DNA of 64,000 nucleotides from Pseudomonas sp. Its GTDB lineage: Bacteria; Pseudomonadota; Gammaproteobacteria; Pseudomonadales; Pseudomonadaceae. The notes beneath the pieces were generated by a model. That model saw only the letters and a program-made list of their open reading frames with translations, made no database searches and was not told where the DNA came from. The translations under genes were made by a program, and so were the position numbers. The DNA lies in contig NZ_JAUYGD010000053.1 in assembly GCF_030690725.1 (NCBI RefSeq), positions 62,001 through 126,000 of the forward strand, written 5' to 3'. This document shows positions 53,293 to 62,776 of this stretch, one piece after another. Numbering within the stretch: the stretch's first letter is position 1; each line of letters starts with the position of its first letter.

Positions 53293-54490
53293 GGAACTCT
53301 CCCTGCAGGCGGGTCAGCAGACGACCTTTGCTGATGGCGCCGCTGTAGCGGCCATTGCTGTCGACCACCGGAATCGGCCCTTCGTTGTCCACCAGGCGTT
53401 CAATCACCTGGTCCAGCGGCAGGTCTTCGGGGATCGGTTTGATTGACTTGAGCACCTGGTCGTCGAGGCCGCAGGTGCCGCCGCCTTCGACCAGCAGGGC
53501 GATGCGCTCCAGGCTGATGGAGCCCTGGAAGGTGTGCTGTTCGTCGACCACAAAGGCGTAGTGCTTATCCAGCGCCTGCAGCTCCTGGCAGACCTTCTGC
53601 GCATCCGGCGCTTTGCCGTTGTGCACGTAGATCGGCACGCTGTCGGCCATCAGCTGGCCGGCGGTGAGGTAGCGGTTGGTGTCGACGGTGTTGAAGAAGT
53701 TGCGCACGTAATCGTTGGCGGGGTTATCGATCAGCTCCTGCGGGGTGCCGACCTGAACCAGTTTGCCGCCTTCCATGATGCCGATGCGGGTGCCGATGCG
53801 CATGGCTTCTTCGATGTCGTGGGAAACGAAGATGATGGTGCGGCGGTCGGTCTTCTGCAGCTCCAGCAGCACGTCCTGCATCTCGCGGCGCTTGAGCGGG
53901 TCGAGGGCAGAAAACGCCTCGTCCATGATGATCATTGACGGGTCAACCGCCAGGGCGCGGGCCAGGCCGACGCGCTGTTGCATGCCGCCGGACAGCTCAT
54001 GCGGCATCTTGTGCGCAAAGGTGTCCAGGCCAACCTGCTTGAGTACCTGCATGGCGCGCTCTTCGCGCACCTTCTTGCTCTTGCCGGCTACTTCCAGGCC
54101 GAAGGCGGCGTTGTCCAGCACGCTGCGCGAGGGCATCAGGGCGAAGGACTGGAAGACCATGCTCATGTCGCGGCGGCGCAGATCGATCAGCTCCGCCTTG
54201 GGCATCTTGGCGACGTTCTGACCGTCGATGTAGACGTTGCCGCCGCTGGGTTCAACCAGGCGGTTGATCAGGCGAATCAGGGTGGATTTGCCGGAGCCGG
54301 AGAGGCCCATCAGCACGAAAATTTCACCTTCCTCGACGCTGAAGGACACGTCGCTGACGCCGATAACCGCGCCTTTCTCCGCAAGAATCCGTTCCTTGCT
54401 CCACCCCTGCTTGAGCAGGTCGATGGCTTCTTGTGGCTCTGCGCCGAACACCTTGTAGAGGTTTTCGACGACGATTTTTCCAGACTGCAT
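53285..54490 (-). CDS. cbcV: Choline/betaine ABC transporter ATP-binding protein (CbcV-like, CBS domains)
   Basis: GLSGSGKSTLIRLINRL; ELSGGMQQRVGLARALAVDP; C-terminal CBS region. Confidence 0.9.
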   Translation of the reverse strand: MQSGKIVVENLYKVFGAEPQEAIDLLKQGWSKERILAEKGAVIGVSDVSFSVEEGEIFVLMGLSGSGKSTLIRLINRLVEPSGGNVYIDGQNVAKMPKAELIDLRRRDMSMVFQSFALMPSRSVLDNAAFGLEVAGKSKKVREERAMQVLKQVGLDTFAHKMPHELSGGMQQRVGLARALAVDPSMIIMDEAFSALDPLKRREMQDVLLELQKTDRRTIIFVSHDIEEAMRIGTRIGIMEGGKLVQVGTPQELIDNPANDYVRNFFNTVDTNRYLTAGQLMADSVPIYVHNGKAPDAQKVCQELQALDKHYAFVVDEQHTFQGSISLERIALLVEGGGTCGLDDQVLKSIKPIPEDLPLDQVIERLVDNEGPIPVVDSNGRYSGAISKGRLLTRLQGEFHE

Positions 54491-55062
54491 GGGATGATTC
54501 CCCTTCAGTAGACATCCAGATCAGTGCTGCGGAACCGCGCCTACGCCAGCTGGCGTACGTACGGTGATGCCGACTGTTCTTGCCTGTGTGGGTTTACTGG
54601 GTTCCGGGGTCGGGTCCGTGCCTTGCCGCGCAACACATTCAGGGCGCTCAGGCACAACCGCTGCAACGCTCCAGTTGCCTTGTGGGCAATGGACGCTATG
54701 GGGGCGTACTGTCGAGTCAACCTTGCTGTGCCGTGCTGCAAACCGCGTTCCAAACCCTCTGGCAGTGTTACGAAGTCCCATCCTTGGGTTTTACACACCT
54801 CGACCCGAGGTGCGCGTACATCCGAAATTTCTTGTTGGGCTGGCACCCATCGCGTGGTGAGCCAGCGCTTATATATTCTTCGGTCCGGGGCTGTGGGCTC
54901 CCGGTCTGTCGACCCTGCTCAGGCGACAGCGACGAAATCGGCTGACTCAACGATATAGTCTTCGGCCTGTCGCAATTGTCGGTTTGCGACTCTGACGTGT
55001 TGCGCGGCGACATGCCCTTTGACTAAAAAAACCATAACAGACTTTTTACCCGCGATGCCAAG

Positions 55063-55098
55063 GCTGCAAGCCACGCCGGCCGTGGTTTGCAGCTTTTT
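55063..55098 (+). terminator. Plus-strand-oriented Rho-independent terminator-like hairpin with no annotated plus-strand gene
   Basis: GCTGCAAGCCACG-ccggc-CGTGGTTTGCAGC-TTTTT; single G.U wobble valid only in the plus-strand RNA. Confidence 0.6.
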
Positions 55099-55155
55099 AA
55101 ATGGCCACAGCCACGATGACCCGTGGGCTGTGGCGAAATCGAAAAAAACTCAAAA

Positions 55156-56097
55156 TTAGTCATTCGCCGCCAGGCTCGCGGGGGCTTTTGGCGGCTGCCC
55201 GTCGCGTCGGGTTACCCCTTGCAGCCAGCTGGCCAGAGCCTGCGGATTGGCTTTCAACCAGGCCTTGGCCTCGCGTCGCGGGTTGGTGTTCTTATTGAGG
55301 ATCGCGCCCATCAGGTAGCTTTCCATCTCCAGGCTGAAGCGCAGGTTCTGCAGCAACTGGGTGACGTTCGGGCACTGTTCGGCCAGGCCGGCGCGCACGT
55401 TGGTGTACACCGTTGCGCCGCCGTAGTTGGGGCCGAAGAACTCATCGCCGCCGTCCAGGTAATGCATCTGCAGTTGGTTGTTCATCGGGTGCGGCGCCCA
55501 GCCGAGAAATACCACCCATTGCTTGAGGTGTTCGGCGCGTTTGACCTGGGCCAGCATGCCGTTCTCGCTGGATTCCACCAGGCTGAAACCGGCCAGGCCG
55601 AAGGCGTTCTTGTCGATCATCTGCTGGATCAGCTTGTTGCCGTCGTTGCCCGGTTCGATGCCGTAGAGTTTGCCGCCCAGTTCTTTACTGAAGCGCGCAA
55701 GATCGGCGAAGTTCTTCACGCCGCCATCATAGGCGGCCTGATTCACCGCCAGGGTGTATTTGGCACCGATGAGGTTGGCGCCGAGGGTCTTCACCGAGCC
55801 GTTGGCGGCGTAGGGCTTGATGTCGTTTTCCATGCTCGGCATCCAGTTACCGAGGAATACGTCGATCTTGCCGTCCTGCATGGCCTGGTAGGTATCCGGC
55901 ACAGACAGGCGTTTGACCTGGGTGCGGTAACCCAGCTCGCTGAGCACCTGGCGGGTGACGGCGGTGGTCACGGTAATGTCGGTCCAGCCGACATCGGCAA
56001 AGCGAATCAGCCCGCACTGCGCCGGCTCAGCAGCCTGCGCCAGTAGTGGTGTGCTCAGAGCTGCCGCCAGCAGGCAACCGCGCATATTCAGTGTCAT
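55156..56097 (-). CDS. Choline ABC transporter substrate-binding protein (paralog)
   Basis: CGLIRFADVGWTDITVTTAVTRQVLSELGYRTQ; ATG at 56097. Confidence 0.85.
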   Translation of the reverse strand: MTLNMRGCLLAAALSTPLLAQAAEPAQCGLIRFADVGWTDITVTTAVTRQVLSELGYRTQVKRLSVPDTYQAMQDGKIDVFLGNWMPSMENDIKPYAANGSVKTLGANLIGAKYTLAVNQAAYDGGVKNFADLARFSKELGGKLYGIEPGNDGNKLIQQMIDKNAFGLAGFSLVESSENGMLAQVKRAEHLKQWVVFLGWAPHPMNNQLQMHYLDGGDEFFGPNYGGATVYTNVRAGLAEQCPNVTQLLQNLRFSLEMESYLMGAILNKNTNPRREAKAWLKANPQALASWLQGVTRRDGQPPKAPASLAAND

Positions 56098-56421
56098 CAA
56101 GCCTCTCCCGATTACGGTGACAGGGCGCGCCTGTGCAGGCACGCAGTCGGCCACGGGGCGGGCAGGGCAAGCAGCGGCTGGCCGGTCCATGGGCGCGGCG
56201 ATCATGCCGACAGATTTCCTTCGCTGCCTATGCGTGAAGTCGCAACTAGAACGCTGCTGTCGTGAATTGCTGCTGCAGTGCTTGAAACTGCGCGCTGTCG
56301 CACAAGTCGCGTTCGTTTGCGGCGCTGACGGATTTAGATATGGACGGGTCGGTGTGGAGCGACAGCGGCGTGGGGAAATCCTGATCATGGCCTGCATGTA
56401 GCAATCGTGCAGGAGAGTGTC

Positions 56422-57801
56422 GTGGCTATCAGCGTGTTTGACCTGTTCAAGATCGGCATTGGCCCGTCCAGCTCGCATACCGTCGGGCCGATGCGCGCGG
56501 CGGCGCTGTTTAGCGGCGCATTGGCCGAGCGGCGTTTGCTGGAACGTACGGCGCGCCTGCAGGTGCGCCTGTACGGTTCGTTGTCGGCCACCGGTGTTGG
56601 CCATGGCAGCGACCGTGCAGTGATCATGGGGCTGATGGGTGAGTGGCCGGATCAGGTCGACCCGAGCAGCATCGAGCCGCGTATCGCCGAGCTATTGGCC
56701 AGCGGCCAGTTGCAGCTTGGCGGGCGCGTCAGCATCGCCTTCGATTGGCAGTGTGACATGCTGCTGCTGGATGAAAACCTGCCCTATCACCCCAACGCCA
56801 TGACCCTCAGCGCCTTTGCCGCCGATGGCAGCCTGCTGCACGAAAACACCTATTACTCGGTGGGCGGCGGTTTTGTCGTGGATGCCGAGCAGGCCGCCAG
56901 CGGCCAGCTGGATCAGGACCACACCGTACTGCCCTACGACTTCAACAGCGCCGAACAGCTGTTGCAGCTGTGTAAGGAGAATGGCCTACGCGTCTCCGAA
57001 CTGATGATGGCCAACGAAAAGGCCTGGCGCAGCGAGGCGGAAATCCGCAGCGGGCTGATGCGCCTGTAGCAGGCCATGCGCGAGTGTGTCGAGCAGGGCT
57101 TGAAGCACGAGGGCATTCTGCCCGGCGGGCTGAATGTGAAGCGCCGCGCCGCCAAGCTGCACCGCAGCTTGCAGGAAATGAGTAAGCCCAATGTGATCGG
57201 CTCGACCCTCAGCGGTATGGAGTGGGTCAACCTGTTCGCCCTGGCGGTAAACGAGGAAAACGCCGCTGGCGGGCGCATGGTCACCGCACCGACCAATGGC
57301 GCGGCGGGGATTATTCCGGCGGTGCTGCATTACTTTGTGCGCTTCAGCCCGGCGGTCAGCGAAGCCAATGTCGTCGACTACCTACTGGCGGCTGCGGCCA
57401 TCGGCATTCTGTGCAAGAAGAACGCGTCCATCTCCGGCGCTGAAGTCGGTTGTCAGGGCGAAGTCGGTTCGGCTTGTGCCATGGCGGCGGCGGGGCTGGC
57501 GGAGATTCTCGGGGCTACGCCTGAGCAGGTGGAGAACGCCGCGGAAATCGGCCTGGAACATAACCTTGGTCTGACCTGCGATCCGGTCGGCGGTCTGGTG
57601 CAGGTGCCCTGTATCGAGCGCAACGCGATTGCTGCGGTGAAAGCGATCAACGCCGCACAGATGGCCTTGCGCGGTGACGGTCAGCACTTTATCTCGCTGG
57701 ACCGGGTGATCCGCACCATGCGCGACACCGGCGCGGATATGCATGACAAGTACAAGGAAACCTCGCGCGGCGGTTTAGCCGTCAGCGCGGTTGAATGTTA
57801 A
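56422..57801 (+). pseudogene. sdaA: L-serine ammonia-lyase interrupted by an in-frame TAG at 57067-57069
   Basis: ORFs 56407-57069 and 57076-57801 are in the same frame; SVFDLFKIGIGPSSSHTVGPMRAA to [59 protein letters not shown]. Confidence 0.85.
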
Positions 57802-58074
57802 AGCGCACGCTCAGGCCGCTGCGCACGATTGTGGTGCAGGGCTGTTCGGTGCGGCGGAAAAGGGCAGCGCAACGCTGCTGAATACGGCCTGACCGTTGGT
57901 CCGTTACCGCGCTGTTTTTACCCTGCGTAGCGGGGTGACAAAGCACCTGCCCGGCAGTGCTACCGAAATGCTCAAGCGCCCGCCGAACGGGCGTTTGCGG
58001 TCGTAATCAGAATGCTTCTGTCGCTCCTGCCAACGCCTAGTGGCACTAGCGGTGGGCTAACTCGTCTGTTTTTA

Positions 58075-58092
58075 ATTGAACGCCCAATCAAT
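58075..58092. promoter_or_regulatory. BetI-like motif ATTGAACGCCCAATCAAT upstream of gbdR
   Basis: Matches the betI/betB sites except for the central bases; 124 bp before the gbdR ATG. Confidence 0.5.
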
Positions 58093-58215
58093 TTAGGCAC
58101 GGCCTTTGCGTTGTGCTGATTGTCGATCTGGCGTTGTGCAGTCCCAGAACCATAAGAAGAGCCACCCTATAGAGGGGCTCACTACCGTGCTTTGCTTCGC
58201 GTGAGGGTTTACCTG

Positions 58216-59319
58216 ATGTCACAGTCCACTCAAGGGGCACAACCCCAGAGCCGTGCGCCGCAGTCCATCGGCTTTCTCCTGCTCGACAACTTCACCCTGA
58301 TTTCCCTGGCGTCTGCCGTTGAGCCGCTGCGTATGGCCAACCAGTTGTCCGGCAAGGAGTTGTACCGCTGGCACACCCTCAGCCAAAGCGGCCTGCCGGT
58401 TTGCGCCAGTGATGGCCTGCAGATCACCCCGGACGCCAGCCTGGTTACGGCGCCGCGTCTGGATGCGGTGATCGTCTGCGGCGGTGTGGACATTCAGCAC
58501 AGCGTTACCCGCGAGCACGTGCAGTGGCTGCAAAGCCAGGCCCGCCATGGCGCGCAACTGGGCGCGGTATGCACCGGCAGCTGGGCGCTGGCCAAGGCCG
58601 GGCTGCTCGATGGTTTCGATTGCAGCGTGCACTGGGAATGCCTGGCCTCGATGCAGGAAGCCTTCCCCCGCGCAGCAGTCAGCACTCGCCTGTTCTCGAT
58701 TGATCGCAATCGCCACACCAGCTCCGGCGGCACCGCGCCGATGGACATGATGCTGCACGTGATCGGCCGCGAGCATGGCCGCGAACTGGCGGCGGCGATT
58801 TCCGAGATGTTTATCTACGAACGTATCCGCAACGAGCAGGATCACCAGCGTGTGCCGCTCAAACATATGCTTGGCACCAACCAGCCGAAGCTGCAGGAAA
58901 TCGTCGCGCTGATGGAAGCCAACCTGGAAGAGCCCATCGACCTCGATCAGCTGGCGCTGTATGTCGATGTCTCGCGCCGTCAGCTGGAGCGCCTGTTCCA
59001 GAAGTACCTGCACTGCTCGCCGTCGCGCTACTACCTCAAGCTGCGCCTGATTCGCGCACGCCAGCTGCTCAAGCAGACCAGCATGTCGATCATCGAAGTG
59101 GCCTCGGTCTGCGGTTTTGTCTCCACGCCGCATTTTTCCAAGTGCTACCGCGAATACTTCGGCATCCCGCCGCGCGACGAACGCGCCGGCCAGCAGAGCG
59201 GCCATGTAGTGGCGTTGCTGCCCATGCCGGAAGACCTGATGCGCCCTTCGCCATCCTCGGCCATGGCGGCGCTGACGCGGGCGCAGGGGGAGTCGACCTT
59301 TGCCAGCGTCAGGCTTTAA
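58216..59319 (+). CDS. gbdR: GlxA/AraC-family regulator GbdR
   Basis: SIGFLLLDNFTLISLASAVEPLRMANQLSGKELYRWHTLS; C-terminal AraC HTH; gbc neighbourhood. Confidence 0.93.
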   Translation: MSQSTQGAQPQSRAPQSIGFLLLDNFTLISLASAVEPLRMANQLSGKELYRWHTLSQSGLPVCASDGLQITPDASLVTAPRLDAVIVCGGVDIQHSVTREHVQWLQSQARHGAQLGAVCTGSWALAKAGLLDGFDCSVHWECLASMQEAFPRAAVSTRLFSIDRNRHTSSGGTAPMDMMLHVIGREHGRELAAAISEMFIYERIRNEQDHQRVPLKHMLGTNQPKLQEIVALMEANLEEPIDLDQLALYVDVSRRQLERLFQKYLHCSPSRYYLKLRLIRARQLLKQTSMSIIEVASVCGFVSTPHFSKCYREYFGIPPRDERAGQQSGHVVALLPMPEDLMRPSPSSAMAALTRAQGESTFASVRL

Positions 59320-59337
59320 GCCACGCTGAATACCCTG

Positions 59338-59389
59338 TAGGAGCGGGCTTGCCCGCGATCAGTTTTATCGCGGGCAAGCCCGCTCCTAC
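59338..59389. repeat. GTAGGAGCGGGCTTGCCCGCGAT...ATCGCGGGCAAGCCCGCTCCTAC REP element
   Basis: Near-perfect inverted repeat. Confidence 0.85.
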
Positions 59390-59421
59390 AAAGGCCCATC
59401 GCAGCATGTTCCGCTCAAACA

Positions 59422-59460
59422 AAAACGCCGCACTGGCCTTGATGGCGAGTGCGGCGTTTT
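59422..59460. terminator. Bidirectional terminator between gbdR and gbcB
   Basis: aaaacgccgcact ... agtgcggcgtttt. Confidence 0.8.
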
Positions 59461-59490
59461 GCTGTGTGCGCTGTGGTGGTTACAAGGTGC

Positions 59491-60594
59491 TCAATACTCG
59501 ATTGCCACATCACCCTGCGGCACGCTGCAGCACGACAGGATATAACCCTCGGCGACGTCTTCGTCGGTGATGCCGCCGTTGTGTTCCATGCTCACTTCGC
59601 CAGCGGTCTTCAGCACCTTGCAGGTGCCGCAGATACCCATGCCGCAGGCCTTGGGGATATGCAGGCCGAGCTTGGCGGCGGCCGCATGCACGGTTTCGCC
59701 TGGGTCGACGCGGATGCTCTTGCCGGTGTTGGTGAACGCCACCTGATGCTGATCGGCCGCTGGCACCGGGTCGGCATCGGCGGCTTCGGCAGCCAGCTCC
59801 TTGACCTCGGCGCGTACCTCCGGCGGCGTCGCACCGAAGGATTCTTCGTGGTAGCGGCTGATGTCGTAGTGGTTGGCTTCGAGCAGGCGCTTGACCGCAT
59901 TCATATAGGGCGTCGGGCCGCAGCAGAAGATTTCCCGCTCCAGATAATCCGGGGCAATCAGCTCCAGCATTTTCTGGTTGAGGTAGCCGCGATAACCGGC
60001 CCAGGCCTCGCCCAGGCCGTGTTTTTCACAGATCACGTGCAGGCTGAAGTTGCTGATCCGCGCGGCCATATGTTCCAGCTCGCGGTGGTAGATGATGTCC
60101 TTCGGCGAGCGCGCGCTGTGCACGAACACCATGTCGACATTGCCGTTGGTGTCGTAGAACCAGCGCGCCATCGACATCACTGGGGTGATACCGACGCCGC
60201 CGCTGAGGTAGAGCACCTTCTCGGCGGGAAAGTCGATGGCGTTGAACAGCCCGACCGGGCCGTGCACCGGCAGCTCGTCACCTTCATTGAGGTTGTCGTG
60301 CAGCCAGTTGGAGACCTTGCCGCCCGGCACCCGCTTGATGGTGATGGAGAAGCTGTAGGGCACCGAAGGCGAGCTGGAAATGGTGTAGGAGCGCATCACC
60401 GGTTGGCCGTCGATCTCCAGCTCCAGGGTGACGAACTGCCCCGGTTTGAAGAAATACAGCACCGGCTGATCGGCCATAAAGCAGAAGGTGCGCACGTCCC
60501 AGGTTTCCTGGATGACTTTGACGCAACGCACCATATGCCGACCATTGCTCCAGGTCTGCGTGGTAACCGGGTTGAGGAAGTCGTTCGTCGTCAT
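59491..60594 (-). CDS. gbcB: Glycine betaine demethylase reductase subunit GbcB
   Basis: FAD/NAD reductase (RSYTISSSPS) with C-terminal 2Fe-2S CGMGICGTCKV...CCSVPQGDVAIEY; divergent from gbcA. Confidence 0.94.
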   Translation of the reverse strand: MTTNDFLNPVTTQTWSNGRHMVRCVKVIQETWDVRTFCFMADQPVLYFFKPGQFVTLELEIDGQPVMRSYTISSSPSVPYSFSITIKRVPGGKVSNWLHDNLNEGDELPVHGPVGLFNAIDFPAEKVLYLSGGVGITPVMSMARWFYDTNGNVDMVFVHSARSPKDIIYHRELEHMAARISNFSLHVICEKHGLGEAWAGYRGYLNQKMLELIAPDYLEREIFCCGPTPYMNAVKRLLEANHYDISRYHEESFGATPPEVRAEVKELAAEAADADPVPAADQHQVAFTNTGKSIRVDPGETVHAAAAKLGLHIPKACGMGICGTCKVLKTAGEVSMEHNGGITDEDVAEGYILSCCSVPQGDVAIEY

Positions 60595-60945
60595 GGACGT
60601 CTCTCCGCGCGGCCGGACATCGGCCTTGTATGGGCGGATTGTGCGTACTGGCAGGCGCGCTCATTTATCTGCCAGCGACATTTACATGCTTATCGCGACC
60701 TGCCGCGCAGGCCTTGGTTTGCCGCGTCGGAAACGGATGTGACCATGTCGCCCATAGATAAGGTTTCGCCCCCACTCAGCGCCACACTCGCGGCCAGCCG
60801 AAGCAAAAGGTCACGAGCGAATTCCTCTTTCATCCAGTCGCCATCGGCAGGCGCAGAACGGGGCAATGACGCCACCTTGCGTAGCAACCGATTAGCCACT
60901 TTATTGCGGCAACTCGCCGAGCGAGTCGCCATTGAGGAGTTACCG

Positions 60946-62238
60946 ATGGACGTCACTTCCACCCTGAGCTTGGGCGATCCGCTGGAGCCCGCACGCAAGG
61001 CCACCGCCGAGATGCTGCAAACCCGCGAGCGCACCTTTTCGCTGCCGCAGCCGTTCTATAACGATGAGCGGCTGTTCAAGATCGATATGCAGGAGATCTT
61101 CCACAAGGAATGGCTGATCGCCGGCATGACCTGCGAGATCCCGGCCAAGGGCAACTACCTCACCCTGCAGATTGGCGACAACCCGATCATGGTGATTCGC
61201 GGCGCCGATGGTGTGGTGCATGCCTTCCATAACGTCTGCCGGCATCGCGGCTCGCGCCTGTGCACCAGCGACAAGGGTAAGGTGGCCAAGTTGGTCTGCC
61301 ACTACCACCAGTGGACCTACGAGCTGGACGGACGCCTGCTGTTCGCCGGCACCGAAATGGGCGCGGATTTCGACCTCAAGGACTACAGCCTCAAGCCGGT
61401 CAACTGCAAGGTGGCGGGCGGCTATATCTTTATCTCCCTGGCGGAAAACCCGCCGGCCATCGACGATTTCCTCAGCACCCTGGCCCATTACATGGAGCCC
61501 TACGACATGGAAAACACCAAGGTGGCGGTGCAGACCACCTTGATGGAAAAGGCCAACTGGAAGCTGGTGCTGGAAAACAACCGCGAGTGCTACCACTGCA
61601 ACGGTTCGCACCCGGAGCTGCTGAATACCCTGCTGGAGTGGGATGACGTCACCGACCCGCGCGCCACCCAGGCGTTCAAAGATCAGGTAAGCGAGTGCAC
61701 GACCCGCTGGGACAAGGACAACATCCCCTACGCCCACGCCAGCTTTGGCCTGCGTAACCGCATCGTGCGCATGCCGCTGCTCAAGGGCACCGTGTCGATG
61801 ACCATGGACGGCAAGCCAGGCTGCAAGAAACTGATGGGCCGCATCACCGACCCGGACCTGGGCTCGATGCGCATCCTCCATCTGCCGCATTCGTGGAACC
61901 ACTGCATGGGCGATCACCTGATCGTCTTCACCGTCTGGCCGATCAGCGCCCAGGAAACCATGGTCACCACCAAATGGCTGGTGCACAAGGATGCGGTGGA
62001 AGGTGTCGATTACGACGTGGCGCGCCTGCGTCAGGTATGGGACGCCACCAACGATCAGGATCGGCGCCTGGCCGAAGAGAACCAGCGCGGCATCAATTCC
62101 ACCGCCTACCAGCCCGGCCCCTACTCGAAGACCTACGAGTTCGGCGTGGTCAACTTTGTCGACTGGTACAGCGAGCGCGTGCTCAACAACCTCGGCGCAG
62201 CGCCAGCGCCGTACTTGCGTCAGGTCGGCGCGGAGTAA
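60946..62238 (+). CDS. gbcA: Glycine betaine demethylase Rieske subunit GbcA
   Basis: Rieske CRHRGSRLC...CHYHQWTYELDG; ENNRECYHCNGSHPEL; ATG at 60946. Confidence 0.95.
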   Translation: MDVTSTLSLGDPLEPARKATAEMLQTRERTFSLPQPFYNDERLFKIDMQEIFHKEWLIAGMTCEIPAKGNYLTLQIGDNPIMVIRGADGVVHAFHNVCRHRGSRLCTSDKGKVAKLVCHYHQWTYELDGRLLFAGTEMGADFDLKDYSLKPVNCKVAGGYIFISLAENPPAIDDFLSTLAHYMEPYDMENTKVAVQTTLMEKANWKLVLENNRECYHCNGSHPELLNTLLEWDDVTDPRATQAFKDQVSECTTRWDKDNIPYAHASFGLRNRIVRMPLLKGTVSMTMDGKPGCKKLMGRITDPDLGSMRILHLPHSWNHCMGDHLIVFTVWPISAQETMVTTKWLVHKDAVEGVDYDVARLRQVWDATNDQDRRLAEENQRGINSTAYQPGPYSKTYEFGVVNFVDWYSERVLNNLGAAPAPYLRQVGAE

Positions 62239-62246
62239 GGCTGCAG

Positions 62247-62336
62247 ATGACGCTTGGCCTGTGGCTACTGCTCGGCCTGACCGCCTACGGTCTGCTGGCC
62301 GCGCGCCCCAGGCCCGCGTCCACCGCAACACACTGA
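62247..62336 (+). CDS. Candidate small membrane protein, 29 aa
   Basis: MTLGLWLLLGLTAYGLLAARPRPASTATH; 8 nt after gbcA stop, before a terminator. Confidence 0.4.
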   Translation: MTLGLWLLLGLTAYGLLAARPRPASTATH

Positions 62337-62362
62337 GACCCTCCTCAAGGGTCACCTTGGCC

Positions 62363-62396
62363 TCTGCCGGATACCCCCGGGCAGGGGCTTTTTTTA
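62363..62396 (+). terminator. Rho-independent terminator downstream of gbcA
   Basis: gcctctgccgg atacc cccgggcaggggc ttttttt. Confidence 0.75.
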
Positions 62397-62432
62397 TTGG
62401 CGATGTATCAGAACTGTATGCAGGCTGCTTTT

Positions 62433-62597
62433 GTAGGGTGGGTTAGTGGCGCCGGGGCTAGTTATTGACTGCACCACGCAACTCGGGCGCTGCGTAACCC
62501 ACCATTGCGGTTTGCCGGTAGATCGTCATGGTGGGTTACGGCGCGTTGAGAATCGGTGGTATTTGCCTGATTCCGGTTCGCGCCTAACCCACCCTAC
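62433..62597. repeat. Nested inverted repeat of GTAGGGTGGGTTA type
   Basis: Outer arms 62433-62446/62584-62597; inner arms 62493-62505/62528-62540. Confidence 0.75.
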
Positions 62598-62776
62598 GGG
62601 TAGTCGCTGCCTTGTACCGACCCTCTGGCCTGCGCATATCCGCCTGCGACCCGGCTTTGACGCTTTCGGCAATACCCCGGTCGTTTTTGCACCGGGTCGC
62701 CTCAGCCCCCAGGGATATGCTCAGTCCAAAGCGCCAACAACGGGTTTGGCGACACAGCTAAAAAGGGGACTGCCTG

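Noticed and set aside
56098-56604. N-terminal extension of the 482-aa SBP ORF
   Set aside because: The signal peptide begins at 56097; the extension overlaps sdaA and lacks coding character.
59449-60945. N-terminal 499 aa of the 929-aa ORF ending in gbcA
   Set aside because: Antisense to gbcB; gbcA starts at ATG 60946 and matches the expected length from there.
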